64,000 nucleotides of DNA from Thiosocius teredinicola (GTDB taxonomy: Bacteria; Pseudomonadota; Gammaproteobacteria; Chromatiales; Chromatiaceae): positions 1,657,297 to 1,721,296 of the forward strand of contig NZ_CP019936.1 of NCBI RefSeq assembly GCF_002009425.1, in the 5' to 3' direction. Below the pieces are notes generated by a model that was not told where the DNA came from, made no database searches, and saw only the letters and a list, made by a program, of their open reading frames with translations. Made by a program: the position numbers and the translations under genes. Each line of letters begins with the position of its first letter. Within the stretch, counting starts at the first letter, position 1. This document shows positions 11,394 to 19,409 of this stretch, piece by piece.

Positions 11394-13211
11394 GTGACCG
11401 CCAACGCCCTGCGCCCCGGCAGCCTCGTGCTGTACAAGATTCACCCCGCCATCGTCAGCGATGTTGCCGACAAGATCGAGATCAAGCTCGCCGGCGGCAA
11501 ATCGAAGCGGGTACGCGACAAGGACGTTACGCTGCTGCACCCGGGGCCCTTGTCGAGCCTCGGCGCGCTCGAGGCCGGCGAGGCCGCGATCGACGAGGCG
11601 TGGGAACTGCTCGAAGGCGAGGAGGTCGCGCTGGCCGATCTGGCCGAGTTTCTGTACGGCGAGTTCTCCCCGGCGACTGCGTGGGGCGCGTGGGAGATCT
11701 TGCAGGATGGCCTGTATTTCGAGGGAGATGCCGGCCAGATCCGTCGTCGTAGCGAAAGCGACATCGCCGCCGAACGCGAGGCGCGCAACGCCAAGCAGCG
11801 CGCCGAGACCGAGTGGCAGGATTTTCTCGAACGTGTCGAGCGCGCCGAGCTCGAGGACGAAGATCGCAAGAAGCTGGCCGACGTCGAGCGGGTGGCGCTC
11901 GGCACTGCCGAACGCAGCCGGATCCTGAGCGCTTTCGATGTGCCCGAGACGCCCGAGGCGGCACACCAGTTTCTGATCCGCTGCGGCTACTGGCCGGCCC
12001 ACGAAAACCCCTGGCCGCGGCGTGCCGGGGCGCGCCTCGAAGCCGTCGAGATCGGTGTGCCCGACCTGCCGGACGAGCCGCGCCGCGACCTGACCCACCT
12101 CGCAGCCTGGGCCATTGACGACGCCGGCAACGAAGACCCGGACGACGCCATCAGTCTCGATGGCGACCGGCTGTGGGTGCACGTGGCCGATGTTGCGGCG
12201 CTGGTGCGGGCGGGCGGGCACATGGACATGGCCGCGCAGGAGCGCAGCGCCAACCTCTATCTGCCTGAGTTCATCCACACGATGCTGCCCGAATCGGTCA
12301 CCCATCGCCTGGGCCTTGGCCTTGCCGAGCAGTCACCGGCGTTGTCGATCGGTTTTGTGTTCGACGGCGGGCAGATCACCGATATCGAGGTGGTGCCTTC
12401 GTGGGTGCGTGTTTCGCGTTCGACCTACGACGAGGTCGACACCCGCATGCATGAAGAGCCGTTCGCATCGATCGCCAAGATCACTGACGCTTTTCGTGCT
12501 CAGCGCGTGGCGCGCGGTGCCGCACGCATCGATCTGCCTGAGGTGTCTGTGCGGGTGATCGATGGCGAAGTCGTGATCCGCTCGTTACCCAAGCTGGCCA
12601 GCCGCGACATGGTGACCGACGCGATGCTGATGGCCGGCGAGGCCGCGGCGCGTTTCGCCCAGGCCAACGGGGTCGCCATCCCGTACGCGATGCAGCCGCC
12701 GCCCGACGAGGTGCGCAGCCCGCAGAGCATGTCCGAGATGTTCGCCTACCGGCGGTTGTTCAAACCGAGCCGGGCGTCAATCGAGCCCGACGCTCATTTC
12801 GGTCTCGGGCTGGAGATCTATGCGCGTGCGACCAGCCCGTTGCGCCGCTATGCCGACCTGGTGGTGCACCAGCAACTGCGTGCCTACGTCACCGAAGGCA
12901 AGCCGCTGTCGCCCGACGCCCTGTTGGAAAAGATCGCCTCGGTCGACCGCGCGAATGCGACCATCCGCCGAGCCGAACGGTTGTCAAATCTGCATTGGAA
13001 ACTGGTGCACCTGGGGCGCAATCCGGACTGGCAGGGCGAAGCCGTGATAGTGGCGCTCGAGGAGCGCAAGACAACCGTAATCGTGCCCGAGCTCGCCCTC
13101 GAGACCAAGCTGCGTGCCTCGCCCGAACACCAGCTTGATCAGCCGCTGAAGATTGCCGTGCGCGAGGTCGATGTGCCATCGCAGGCTGCTTATTTTCGGG
13201 TTCTTGGCTAG
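11394..13211 (+). CDS. RNB-domain ribonuclease (RNase II-like)
   Basis: 605-residue 3'-5' exoribonuclease of the RNase II/R superfamily. The RNB core starts near residue 225; AIDDAGNEDPDDAISLDG holds the clustered Asp residues that bind the two catalytic metals, and EIYARATSPLRRYADLVVH is the conserved Arg/Tyr substrate segment. The N-terminal 200 residues are not classic cold-shock repeats and are rich in charged helices, as in shorter RNase II-like proteins of proteobacteria and cyanobacteria. The start is GTG 11394. No translational coupling to neighbours. A 6-bp hairpin CGCGCC/GGCGCG lies just upstream at about 11316-11333. Confidence 0.92.
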   Translation: MTANALRPGSLVLYKIHPAIVSDVADKIEIKLAGGKSKRVRDKDVTLLHPGPLSSLGALEAGEAAIDEAWELLEGEEVALADLAEFLYGEFSPATAWGAWEILQDGLYFEGDAGQIRRRSESDIAAEREARNAKQRAETEWQDFLERVERAELEDEDRKKLADVERVALGTAERSRILSAFDVPETPEAAHQFLIRCGYWPAHENPWPRRAGARLEAVEIGVPDLPDEPRRDLTHLAAWAIDDAGNEDPDDAISLDGDRLWVHVADVAALVRAGGHMDMAAQERSANLYLPEFIHTMLPESVTHRLGLGLAEQSPALSIGFVFDGGQITDIEVVPSWVRVSRSTYDEVDTRMHEEPFASIAKITDAFRAQRVARGAARIDLPEVSVRVIDGEVVIRSLPKLASRDMVTDAMLMAGEAAARFAQANGVAIPYAMQPPPDEVRSPQSMSEMFAYRRLFKPSRASIEPDAHFGLGLEIYARATSPLRRYADLVVHQQLRAYVTEGKPLSPDALLEKIASVDRANATIRRAERLSNLHWKLVHLGRNPDWQGEAVIVALEERKTTVIVPELALETKLRASPEHQLDQPLKIAVREVDVPSQAAYFRVLG

Positions 13212-13372
13212 AAAAAACAGTCTGCCCGGCCGGTTCGGGTGATGGACTTTCGATTTTGTTGATAAGTGTCATCAGCCGCCGGACAAACCGCGACGCTGCG
13301 TCTTAGAGAAATCACCTCGAACACGTATACTTCGAGGTTCGTTGAAACTGCGCCTCTCAATTGGAGATCAGC

Positions 13373-13570
13373 ATGCCCATGACCGACCGGCCCGCGCCCG
13401 GTACCCGCAAGGGTGTCACCAAACCCTCTGAGGAATTCGCCGATTTCTGCGAAGCCGAATTTGAGCGGCGGCTGAACTCGGGCGTTGAGTTCAACGAAAC
13501 CCTGTATCGCAAGGCCATGCTGATGGTGATGGATCGGCTGACGCAGCTCGAGGAAGAGGGCGCCGCATGA
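13373..13570 (+). CDS. small helical protein coupled to SMC-like ATPase
   Basis: 65-residue acidic protein of unknown function, with no signal or membrane segment and predicted largely helical (SEEFADFCEAEFERRLNSG, YRKAMLMVMDRLTQLEEEG). ATG 13373 is chosen because GGAGATCAGC ends directly before it; a TTG 12 nt earlier would overlap that site. Its TGA overlaps the ATG of the next gene (ATGA at 13567-13570), so the two are translationally coupled, and a direct partner role for the ATPase is a reasonable inference. No family was recognised. Confidence 0.75.
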   Translation: MPMTDRPAPGTRKGVTKPSEEFADFCEAEFERRLNSGVEFNETLYRKAMLMVMDRLTQLEEEGAA

Positions 13571-15468
13571 TCATCCACAAGATCCGCGCTGAAAACGTCC
13601 TCAAGTACGCCAAGCTGTCGATCGATCTTTCGGAGCATGGGCTGATCGCGATCAGCGGTCCCAACGAATCGGGCAAGAGCAGTATCGGTGAGACTCTGTG
13701 CTTCGCCTTGTTCGGGCGAACCTTCTCGATCGGTCCGGGCGACATCCAAAAGGTGATCCGCTGGGGCGAGAATCATTGCAACGCCACCACCGAATTCTCG
13801 GTAGAGGGCACGCGCTACGAGCTGACCCGTTTTCTCGATCGTGACGGCAACCACAGCGCCAAGCTGGCGCGCGACGATGATCCGGAAGATCCGATCGCGC
13901 GCGGGGTGAATGCCGTAGGCGATGCCTTGTTCGGCATCCTCGGATTCGAGTACGACGAGTTCGTTGAGTCGTTTTATCTCGCGCAGCGCGAGATCACGAC
14001 GCCGCATCCGCACAGCCACGCGGTCAAGATCATGGCCGGTATCGCGCCGCTCGAGCATGTAGCCAACGGCTTGCAGGGCGAGATCGAAGAGCGCGAGGAA
14101 CTGCTCGGCGAGATCCAGGCCGAGTGGGAGGCCGTCGATCAGGACGTCAAGGGGCTGGGTATCGAGGAAGGGCGCATGCCGCGCCTCGAAGACGAGCGTT
14201 ACCAGACCCACCAGCAGCGTGAACAGATCGACGGGCTGATCAACGACGTCAATGAAAGTTTCGGCGTATTCAGCAGTTGCACCGATGAGATCTACCGTGC
14301 CGAAAGCAAAAAGGGGCGCTCGTCGTTTCTGCGCTTCATTCTCTTCCTGTTGGCCGTGGCGCTGGGTGGTGTTTGGGCCTTGTTGACCTACGGCGATCAA
14401 CTGCCGCAGACGCAGACCGTGCGCGAGCTACTGGCGCAGTACATCCCGCAATGGGACGACGCCAAGGTGATCTGGATCGCCTATGCCGCTGCCGCCGTCG
14501 GCGTGCTGTTCCTGCTCTCGTGGATCGCCGTTGCCGGCACCAAGCGACGCATCGCAAGACTGCGCGCGCAGGCGGCCGAACTGGGCGATGTGCTTGGCAA
14601 GGCACGCGAGATCGATGTCGAGACGGCGTCTGACGAGGTTGTCGAAGGCGATGACGACAACGAAGAACCGTTGGCGGTCGCCGTCGAGGATGCGGCCGAT
14701 GAAGAAGAGGTCGCAATCCGTGCGACCCGGCCGGAGTACGCCGAGTACCAGTCGGTGCGTGCGATGATCGAAAAGGGCGACGCCACGATCCGCATGGTCG
14801 ACGATTACTGCGAGCGTGAGACCGGCTGGTTGAAGCTGGTCTCGGACCAGCTGGGCGAGCAGATTCACGACCTCGACGGCGAGATCGACGACGAACAAAG
14901 CCGTGTGCAGGAAGCGATCAACCTGTCGGATGTGCTCAATGGCCTGACCGACAAGCGTGAAGAGGTCGAAGAGCGAATCGAAGACCGCCACCGTGCCCTG
15001 GAACTGCTGCAGGGCGCGATCGCCCACCTGTCCGGCCACTTCAATCGCGACATCAAAGAACTGGTCGGCAAGATGCTGCCGCTGTTCACCGACGGCCGCT
15101 ACGAACACCTGCAGATCGACCCCGGCCTCAAGGTACGCGTGTTCTCGAGTGAGAAACGCGATTTTATGGACCTCGACGAGGTTTCCAGCGGTACTCAGCG
15201 CCAGATCATGCTCGCGCTGCGCCTGGCCCTGTCGAAGAAGCTGTTGAGCCGCACCGTGAAAGGCAAGCAGTTCGCCTTCCTCGACGAACCGTTCGCCTTC
15301 TTCGACCAGGAACGCACCCGCCAGGCCCTGCATGCACTCGCCAACCTCGGCGACGACATCAGCCAGGTGTGGATCGTGTCGCAGGACTTCCCGGAGAACT
15401 GCGAGGAGACCTTCGACACCACGATTCACTGCGATCGCGACAGCGATACCCTAAATCTGACAACTTGA
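13567..15468 (+). CDS. Rad50/SMC-like ATPase with two transmembrane helices
   Basis: 633-residue ABC-type ATPase of the SbcC/Rad50/YhaN kind. Walker A GPNESGKSS is at residues 31-39; the ABC signature SSGTQRQ is near 542 and Walker B with the D-loop, FAFLDEPFAFFD, near 570. The middle is charged helix, but it is broken by two hydrophobic helices at about 256-276 and 300-323, separated by some 24 polar residues. The long Rad50 coiled coil and zinc hook are therefore replaced by a short membrane hairpin, predicting a membrane-tethered ATPase with both nucleotide-binding halves in the cytoplasm. No Mre11/SbcD-type nuclease lies beside it; its partners are a 65-residue protein overlapping its start and perhaps the RNB ribonuclease upstream. 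Some COG4717 (YhaN-like) proteins also carry such segments. Function unknown. Confidence 0.85.
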   Translation: MIIHKIRAENVLKYAKLSIDLSEHGLIAISGPNESGKSSIGETLCFALFGRTFSIGPGDIQKVIRWGENHCNATTEFSVEGTRYELTRFLDRDGNHSAKLARDDDPEDPIARGVNAVGDALFGILGFEYDEFVESFYLAQREITTPHPHSHAVKIMAGIAPLEHVANGLQGEIEEREELLGEIQAEWEAVDQDVKGLGIEEGRMPRLEDERYQTHQQREQIDGLINDVNESFGVFSSCTDEIYRAESKKGRSSFLRFILFLLAVALGGVWALLTYGDQLPQTQTVRELLAQYIPQWDDAKVIWIAYAAAAVGVLFLLSWIAVAGTKRRIARLRAQAAELGDVLGKAREIDVETASDEVVEGDDDNEEPLAVAVEDAADEEEVAIRATRPEYAEYQSVRAMIEKGDATIRMVDDYCERETGWLKLVSDQLGEQIHDLDGEIDDEQSRVQEAINLSDVLNGLTDKREEVEERIEDRHRALELLQGAIAHLSGHFNRDIKELVGKMLPLFTDGRYEHLQIDPGLKVRVFSSEKRDFMDLDEVSSGTQRQIMLALRLALSKKLLSRTVKGKQFAFLDEPFAFFDQERTRQALHALANLGDDISQVWIVSQDFPENCEETFDTTIHCDRDSDTLNLTT

Positions 15469-15470
15469 TG

Positions 15471-15480
15471 TAGAATGCGC
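15471..15480 (+). promoter_or_regulatory. -10-like element before tRNA-Ser
   Basis: TAGAAT at 15471-15476 followed by the GC-rich stretch GCGCGGC resembles a stringently controlled stable-RNA promoter, starting transcription about 60 nt before the tRNA. No good -35 hexamer is seen at 16-18 bp, so confidence is low. Confidence 0.3.
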
Positions 15481-15541
15481 GGCTTTCCGGCGACAAGGTC
15501 GGAATCCGGCGAGCCTCAAGTGCGCTGTCGGGACACAATCT

Positions 15542-15631
15542 GGAGAGGTGGCTGAGCGGTTGAAAGCGCACGATTCGAAATCGTGTTTAGGTTAGCGCCT
15601 AACGAGGGTTCGAATCCCTCCCTCTCCGCCA
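15542..15631 (+). tRNA. tRNA-Ser (anticodon CGA)
   Basis: 90-nt class II tRNA with encoded CCA. The acceptor stem pairs GGAGAGG (15542-15548) with CCTCTCC (15621-15627), with discriminator G and CCA to 15631. The anticodon arm CACGA-TTCGAAA-TCGTG gives anticodon CGA, reading UCG serine codons. The long variable arm TTAGG/CCTAA is as expected for serine, and the T arm is GAGGG-TTCGAAT-CCCTC. The gene is followed at once by a terminator and by tandem repeats that copy its 3' end. Confidence 0.97.
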
Positions 15632-16271
15632 ATAAAACAAAAGGCCCCCGTGTGGGGCCTTTTGTTTTATTCGACCTCGAGCGATTGATTCGAACCCTCG
15701 TTTCTAAATGGCGGTTCGACAGCCGGCACGCAGTGCTGGCGCAGACGCCGGCTATGCCGGTGCCCCGAAGGGGTGAGCTGCGAAGCAGCGAATCAATCCC
15801 TCCCTCTCCGCCAATAAAACAAAAGGCCCCCGTGCGGGGCCTTTTGTTTTATTCGACTACGAGCGATTGATTCGAACCCTCGTTTTTAAATGGCGGTTCG
15901 ACAGCCGGCACGCAGTGCTGGCGCAGACGCCGGCTACGCCGGCGCCCCGAAGGGGAGAGCTGCGAAGCAGCGAATCAATCCCTCCCTCTCCGCCAGTAAA
16001 GGAAAAGGCCCCCGCGTGGGGCCTTTTGTTTTATTCGACTACGAGCGATTGATTCGGACCCTCGTTTTTAAATGGCGGTTCGACAGCCGGTACGCAGTGC
16101 TGGCGCAGACGCCGGCTATGCCGGCGCCCCGAAGGGGTGAGCTGCGAAGCAGCGAATCAATCCCTCCCTCTCCGCCAATTAAGTAAAAGGCCCCCGCGTG
16201 GGGCCTTTTGCTTTGTTCGACTACGAGTGATCCGATTCGAACCCTCGTTTCTAAATGGTGGTTCGACAGCC
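15613..16271 (+). repeat. 182-bp tandem repeats carrying the tRNA-Ser 3' end
   Basis: Three full units (15632-15813, 15814-15995, 15996-16177) and about 94 bp of a fourth repeat with an exact 182-bp period. Every full unit ends in AATCCCTCCCTCTCCGCCA, identical to the last 19 nt of the tRNA (15613-15631). Each begins with a terminator hairpin, then contains a stem-loop element bounded by GATTGATTCG and CGAATCAATC (15683-15692 and 15789-15798 in unit 1) and the inner hairpins CCCCGAAGGGG and GCTGCGAAGCAGC. It also holds an inverted 16-nt copy of the tRNA T arm. The layout recalls the tyrT-distal repeats of E. coli (178-bp units with the last 19 nt of tRNA-Tyr). Units differ by a few substitutions, the third and fourth most. 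Confidence 0.95.
15631..15671 (+). terminator. strong bidirectional terminator after tRNA-Ser
   Basis: A perfect 18-bp stem joins 15631-15648 to 15654-15671 around loop CGTGT, with an A-rich left arm and T-rich right arm (GGGGCCTTTTGTTTT). It is a textbook intrinsic terminator in both directions and begins at the last base of the tRNA. Versions recur in each following repeat, near 15813-15853, 15995-16035 and 16177-16217. Confidence 0.9.
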
Positions 16272-16372
16272 AGCCCGACCAACCGGTCCAATTTTGCATG
16301 AGGAGCGATCGTCCCAGAGCGGCCAAGCATTCCGGGTCTCTAGTTCGTTCGAAAGATACCCAACATATTCGG

Positions 16373-16948
16373 TTACTTTGCAGAATGACCCAATAACAGC
16401 TCGATAATCGCTTGCTGTTTCCGATGCTTGGCCAAATCCAAGGCGGTTTGCCCATACTGATTTTTTACGTCGATATCAGCGCCTTGCTCGATCATCGAGG
16501 TCATCGCCTTCACCCTCCATTCGACAGGCAAGTCAGAAATCACCGTCGTCGTGATCAGTGGGTTGCCCACGTCGTCCATGAAATTAGGGTTGAACCCATA
16601 GGTCATGAGCGCATCGGCAATTATGACCCGTTTGGCTTGTTTGGCAGCGATTCTTTGGTCTGCCTTTTTCCTGGCGGCAGCGATGTCGGCTTCGCTTACG
16701 ATGTCCCTGCTGTATCCGCCAGGAGGTGGCGCTGCCGGCAGAATCGTGCATTCAACCAAGTAGGAAATCTGCTTTGGGGCCAGAGAAGCGGCAGATGCTG
16801 GCTCGAACTCGCCGTGTTTCGCTTCCAAACACCAACGCGACATGTCCTCCGCCAATGCGAAGTCCTGAGCAAAGGAAGGTCCGCAGAACCCCGCGACTGC
16901 AATAGCGATGACCGCGAGTCTAGCCAGACGCTTAAGGCGTGAACTCAA
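16373..16948 (-). CDS. secreted protein with C-terminal ankyrin repeats
   Basis: 191-residue protein with a signal peptide (hydrophobic 10-25, likely cut after SFAQ). The first half is Cys-containing and unlike any family I recognise; the second half has about two ankyrin-like units (DALMTYGFNPNFMDDVGNPLI and MIEQGADIDVKNQYGQTALDLA). The start is TTG 16948, supported by GGGAGG six bases upstream; no in-frame ATG precedes the signal peptide. It is the second secreted ankyrin protein in the window and is not close in sequence to the one at 5.2 kb. It ends about 100 bp from the tRNA-Ser repeat array. Confidence 0.75.
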   Translation of the reverse strand: MSSRLKRLARLAVIAIAVAGFCGPSFAQDFALAEDMSRWCLEAKHGEFEPASAASLAPKQISYLVECTILPAAPPPGGYSRDIVSEADIAAARKKADQRIAAKQAKRVIIADALMTYGFNPNFMDDVGNPLITTTVISDLPVEWRVKAMTSMIEQGADIDVKNQYGQTALDLAKHRKQQAIIELLLGHSAK

Positions 16949-17183
16949 CGTAACCTCCCGTTCTTGGTACTAAGCGATGCGGCAACGCATCTGACGGCCA
17001 ATGTCCTATCGAGTTCTAGTATTGTTGCGAACTTATCCATTTATTGCGCTGCATGACTTGGTTGTTTTCGCCGCTGTTTGCACTGAAAACGCTGACATTA
17101 AAGAAAGGCGCATAAGCCTGTGCAATACTTGGTTTCGGCATCTGCCGCTCATTTGAGCAGACCAGCCCTGAGATGACAAAGTG

Positions 17184-17933
17184 ATGCCGAATACCTTGGT
17201 CATTCAATCCCACCGGTCACCCTTGCCCTATCCATGGCTTGCTGGCTGCTTGGAATCGGTACGCCGTTGGTGCGTTTTCAACAAGTTTGACTACCGTTTC
17301 CTCGATGATGAGCTGTTCACTTGCCTCGACGCTGAGTTGCTGGAGAAATCTGCAGAACAAAGGGTGATCGCAGCGGATCTGGCGCGTCTGAAAGTACTAC
17401 AAACTGCTTTGCGTGACGGCATTGAAACAGTGGTTTGGCTAGATGCAGATTTCCTGATCTGCGATCCGGATAATTTTGTGTTGCCCGAGACACCGTACGC
17501 TGTCGGTCGCGAGGTCTGGGTGCAGCACGATCGGCAAGGGAGGCTGAAGGTGTACAAAAAGGTTCACAACGCCTTCCTGATGTTCCGTCACGGCAACACG
17601 TTTTTAGACTTTTATCTCGAGACAGCCGAACGACTGTTGCGCCAACACCAAGGCGGAATGCCACCGCAGTTCATCGGACCAAAACTGCTGACGGCCCTAC
17701 ATAACGTCTGCCAGCTACCCGTTATGGAATCCGCTGGAATGCTGAGTCCGTTGGTGATCCGAGATCTGCTGCAGGGCGGGGGAGAGGCGCTGCGGATGTT
17801 TCATGCGAAGTCAGCCGCGCCGCTGGCGGGCGCCAATCTCTGTGCATCGAGTTGTGACAAGGGCCAGGTAGACAGTGCCGAGATGGGGCAGCTTATCGAG
17901 GCCCTGACTGCGAAACCGCATCTATTGCTGTGA
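17184..17933 (+). CDS. putative glycosyltransferase with DxD motif
   Basis: 249-residue cytosolic protein. VVWLDADFLICDPDNF (DAD at 87-89) is the metal/nucleotide-sugar site of GT-A enzymes and the overall pattern resembles GMA12/MNN10-like galactosyl- or mannosyltransferases; FIGPKLLTAL and HAKSAAP suit the acceptor side. It stands alone, with no polysaccharide genes beside it, so donor and acceptor are unknown. GTG 17181 and ATG 17184 are adjacent possible starts and neither has a strong ribosome site. Base composition is a little less GC-rich than the neighbours, a weak hint of transfer. Confidence 0.65.
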   Translation: MPNTLVIQSHRSPLPYPWLAGCLESVRRWCVFNKFDYRFLDDELFTCLDAELLEKSAEQRVIAADLARLKVLQTALRDGIETVVWLDADFLICDPDNFVLPETPYAVGREVWVQHDRQGRLKVYKKVHNAFLMFRHGNTFLDFYLETAERLLRQHQGGMPPQFIGPKLLTALHNVCQLPVMESAGMLSPLVIRDLLQGGGEALRMFHAKSAAPLAGANLCASSCDKGQVDSAEMGQLIEALTAKPHLLL

Positions 17934-17937
17934 GCTG

Positions 17938-17953
17938 TGGTGCGGCCGCACCA
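17938..17953. repeat. 16-bp perfect palindrome
   Basis: TGGTGCGGCCGCACCA, five bases after the stop of the glycosyltransferase-like gene. There is no T tract, so it is not a clear terminator. The rest of the 268-bp spacer up to 18201 shows no gene or clear promoter. Confidence 0.5.
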
Positions 17954-18201
17954 GAGCCTTGGGATGGCGTGCGTTCCAAAGGTCGTATTCGGAATGTCGA
18001 CGATGGCTTCGACGGCAATTGGTAAGCACGATATTTTCCTCGGTATGGGCTTTGCGGGAGCTTCCAGCCTGTCTAGTGATTAGCAGCATCGGTTGAAGTA
18101 TTATCCGAGGCACTCGCGGAAGGCTGGTAATACCTACGCGGTCGTGTGCGAAGGCAAACGGTCCCCCAATTGTCTAAGAATGTGCCGAAGGAACAACACC
18201 C

Positions 18202-18708
18202 ATGAGGCGACTCTATTTTCTCGTGCCAGATCTGAAAACCACACATCTCGTGGTGCGGGCTTTAAAAGCTCAGGGAGTTGATGACCGCCATGTCCATGTG
18301 GTTGCTGCGCCGGGTACCGAGCTGGATGATCTGCACGAAGCGACCGTCAAAGAGACGAGCTACCTGATGCCTGCCATGAAGAAGGGCGCCGAGTACGGGG
18401 GCACGATGGGGCTGCTGGTCGGGCTGCTGGCTCTTAGTCTCCCCGGGGTCGTACTCGCAGGTGGGGCAATGCTCGCAATGGGTGTGCTGGGAGCGGGAAT
18501 GGGAGCTTGCCTGGGTTGTTTACTCGGCGAAGATATCGAAAACGTGCATGTGAAAAAGTATGCATCAGCGATTGCCGGCGGCCAGTTGCTTGTGCTGGTG
18601 GATGTGCCTGAAAAGCGAGTGGGTGAGTTTCAGGCGTTGATCAAGCAACACTATCCCGACGCCAAGCTGGAAGACACAGAGGCGACGTCGCCGGAGTTTC
18701 CGTACTGA
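18202..18708 (+). CDS. glycine-rich membrane protein, DUF1269-like
   Basis: 168 residues. A short N-terminal soluble part (MRRLYFLVPDLKTTHLVVRAL) is followed by a glycine/alanine-rich hydrophobic hairpin at about 65-115 and a soluble tail (GGQLLVLVDVPEKRVGEF). This is the layout of DUF1269 proteins, which place a membrane hairpin within a ferredoxin-like fold and are often stress-linked. AAGGA lies 9 nt before ATG 18202. It is monocistronic. Function unknown. Confidence 0.7.
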   Translation: MRRLYFLVPDLKTTHLVVRALKAQGVDDRHVHVVAAPGTELDDLHEATVKETSYLMPAMKKGAEYGGTMGLLVGLLALSLPGVVLAGGAMLAMGVLGAGMGACLGCLLGEDIENVHVKKYASAIAGGQLLVLVDVPEKRVGEFQALIKQHYPDAKLEDTEATSPEFPY

Positions 18709-18904
18709 GGCGCAACGAGACTGCGAGCGCATTCGGTATAAGGCGATCGCGGGTCACGCATCAGAGGCCATGTCGCGTTCAAGACTGAAGCCGCAGCGTC
18801 ATGCTGACAGCGCGCCGCAGCCCCCACACTCTGATTCCGTTATCGCCAAGCGAGTCGCTAACCATTGGCCAGCGATCCGGCGGATCGTTCTGCCTCTTTT
18901 TGAC

Positions 18905-19354
18905 TCAGGCCAGCGCGCTTACCCATTCGTTTGCCCACAAGGCAGCCGTGAGTGGCTGATTGTCGACCTTTCTCGCATCCAATGCGCAGATTTCGCCGAC
19001 TCGTTTGGCGCCGGATAGATACAAGGCATTCTCCATCATGTAGCCTGCTTGGGCGAAGTGCTCGTAGCCGCTGTCTCCCAACGCGATGATGCCGTAAGTG
19101 CGGTCCTTGAGGTCGACGGTTTGCTCGTCGAGCGCGAAGAACAGCGGATACAGGTTGCTCGGCAGTTCGCCGTTCCCAGTGGTAGAGCAACACACCAGTA
19201 GCGCTTCGTCGGCATCCTGTTGCAAGTCGTGAGTTGTAGGCTCGGTATTGAGCCGTGTTTCGTGACCCTGCCGGTTCAGCACATGGGCAACGGCGGCCGC
19301 AGTCTGTAGGGCGCGGCCGTTCACAGAACCAACGATGATCTGTATCTTTGCCAC
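18905..19354 (-). CDS. flavodoxin-like protein (MioC type)
   Basis: 149-residue FMN-binding flavodoxin fold: IIVGSVNGRALQTA replaces the usual phosphate loop, CCSTTGNGELPSN is the second FMN loop, and GIIALGDSGYEHFAQAG the third. It is shorter than electron-carrier flavodoxins and nearest MioC. The start is GTG 19354 with GAGG 7 nt upstream. It lies 55 bp behind nifX on the same strand, so they probably share a transcript; a role as a low-potential electron donor in nitrogenase-related chemistry is inference. Confidence 0.82.
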   Translation of the reverse strand: MAKIQIIVGSVNGRALQTAAAVAHVLNRQGHETRLNTEPTTHDLQQDADEALLVCCSTTGNGELPSNLYPLFFALDEQTVDLKDRTYGIIALGDSGYEHFAQAGYMMENALYLSGAKRVGEICALDARKVDNQPLTAALWANEWVSALA

Positions 19355-19409
19355 GGCTTTACCTCGTCAGCAACCGTTTGCCGGCTCAGCGGACTGCAAC
19401 CGGGGTGAA

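Noticed and set aside
11046..12305. 419-codon minus-strand frame
   Set aside because: Antisense to the RNB ribonuclease and spanning its promoter.
15583..16186. Overlapping open frames of 61-98 codons within the tRNA-Ser repeats (FDSRHAVLAQTP... type)
   Set aside because: They read through the tRNA tail and terminators, shift frame between units because 182 is not a multiple of 3, and match the well-known artefact of translating tRNA-Ser 3' regions.
15613..16271. CRISPR array
   Set aside because: Units are 182 bp and near identical throughout, with no short repeat/variable spacer pattern and no cas genes.
15540..16372. Integrated element or genomic island at the tRNA
   Set aside because: The 19-nt tRNA tail repeats are att-like, but there is no integrase, phage or mobility gene nearby.
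17120..17160. Sigma-54 promoter before the glycosyltransferase-like gene
   Set aside because: GG and GC are 11 bp apart rather than 10 and the flanks do not match.
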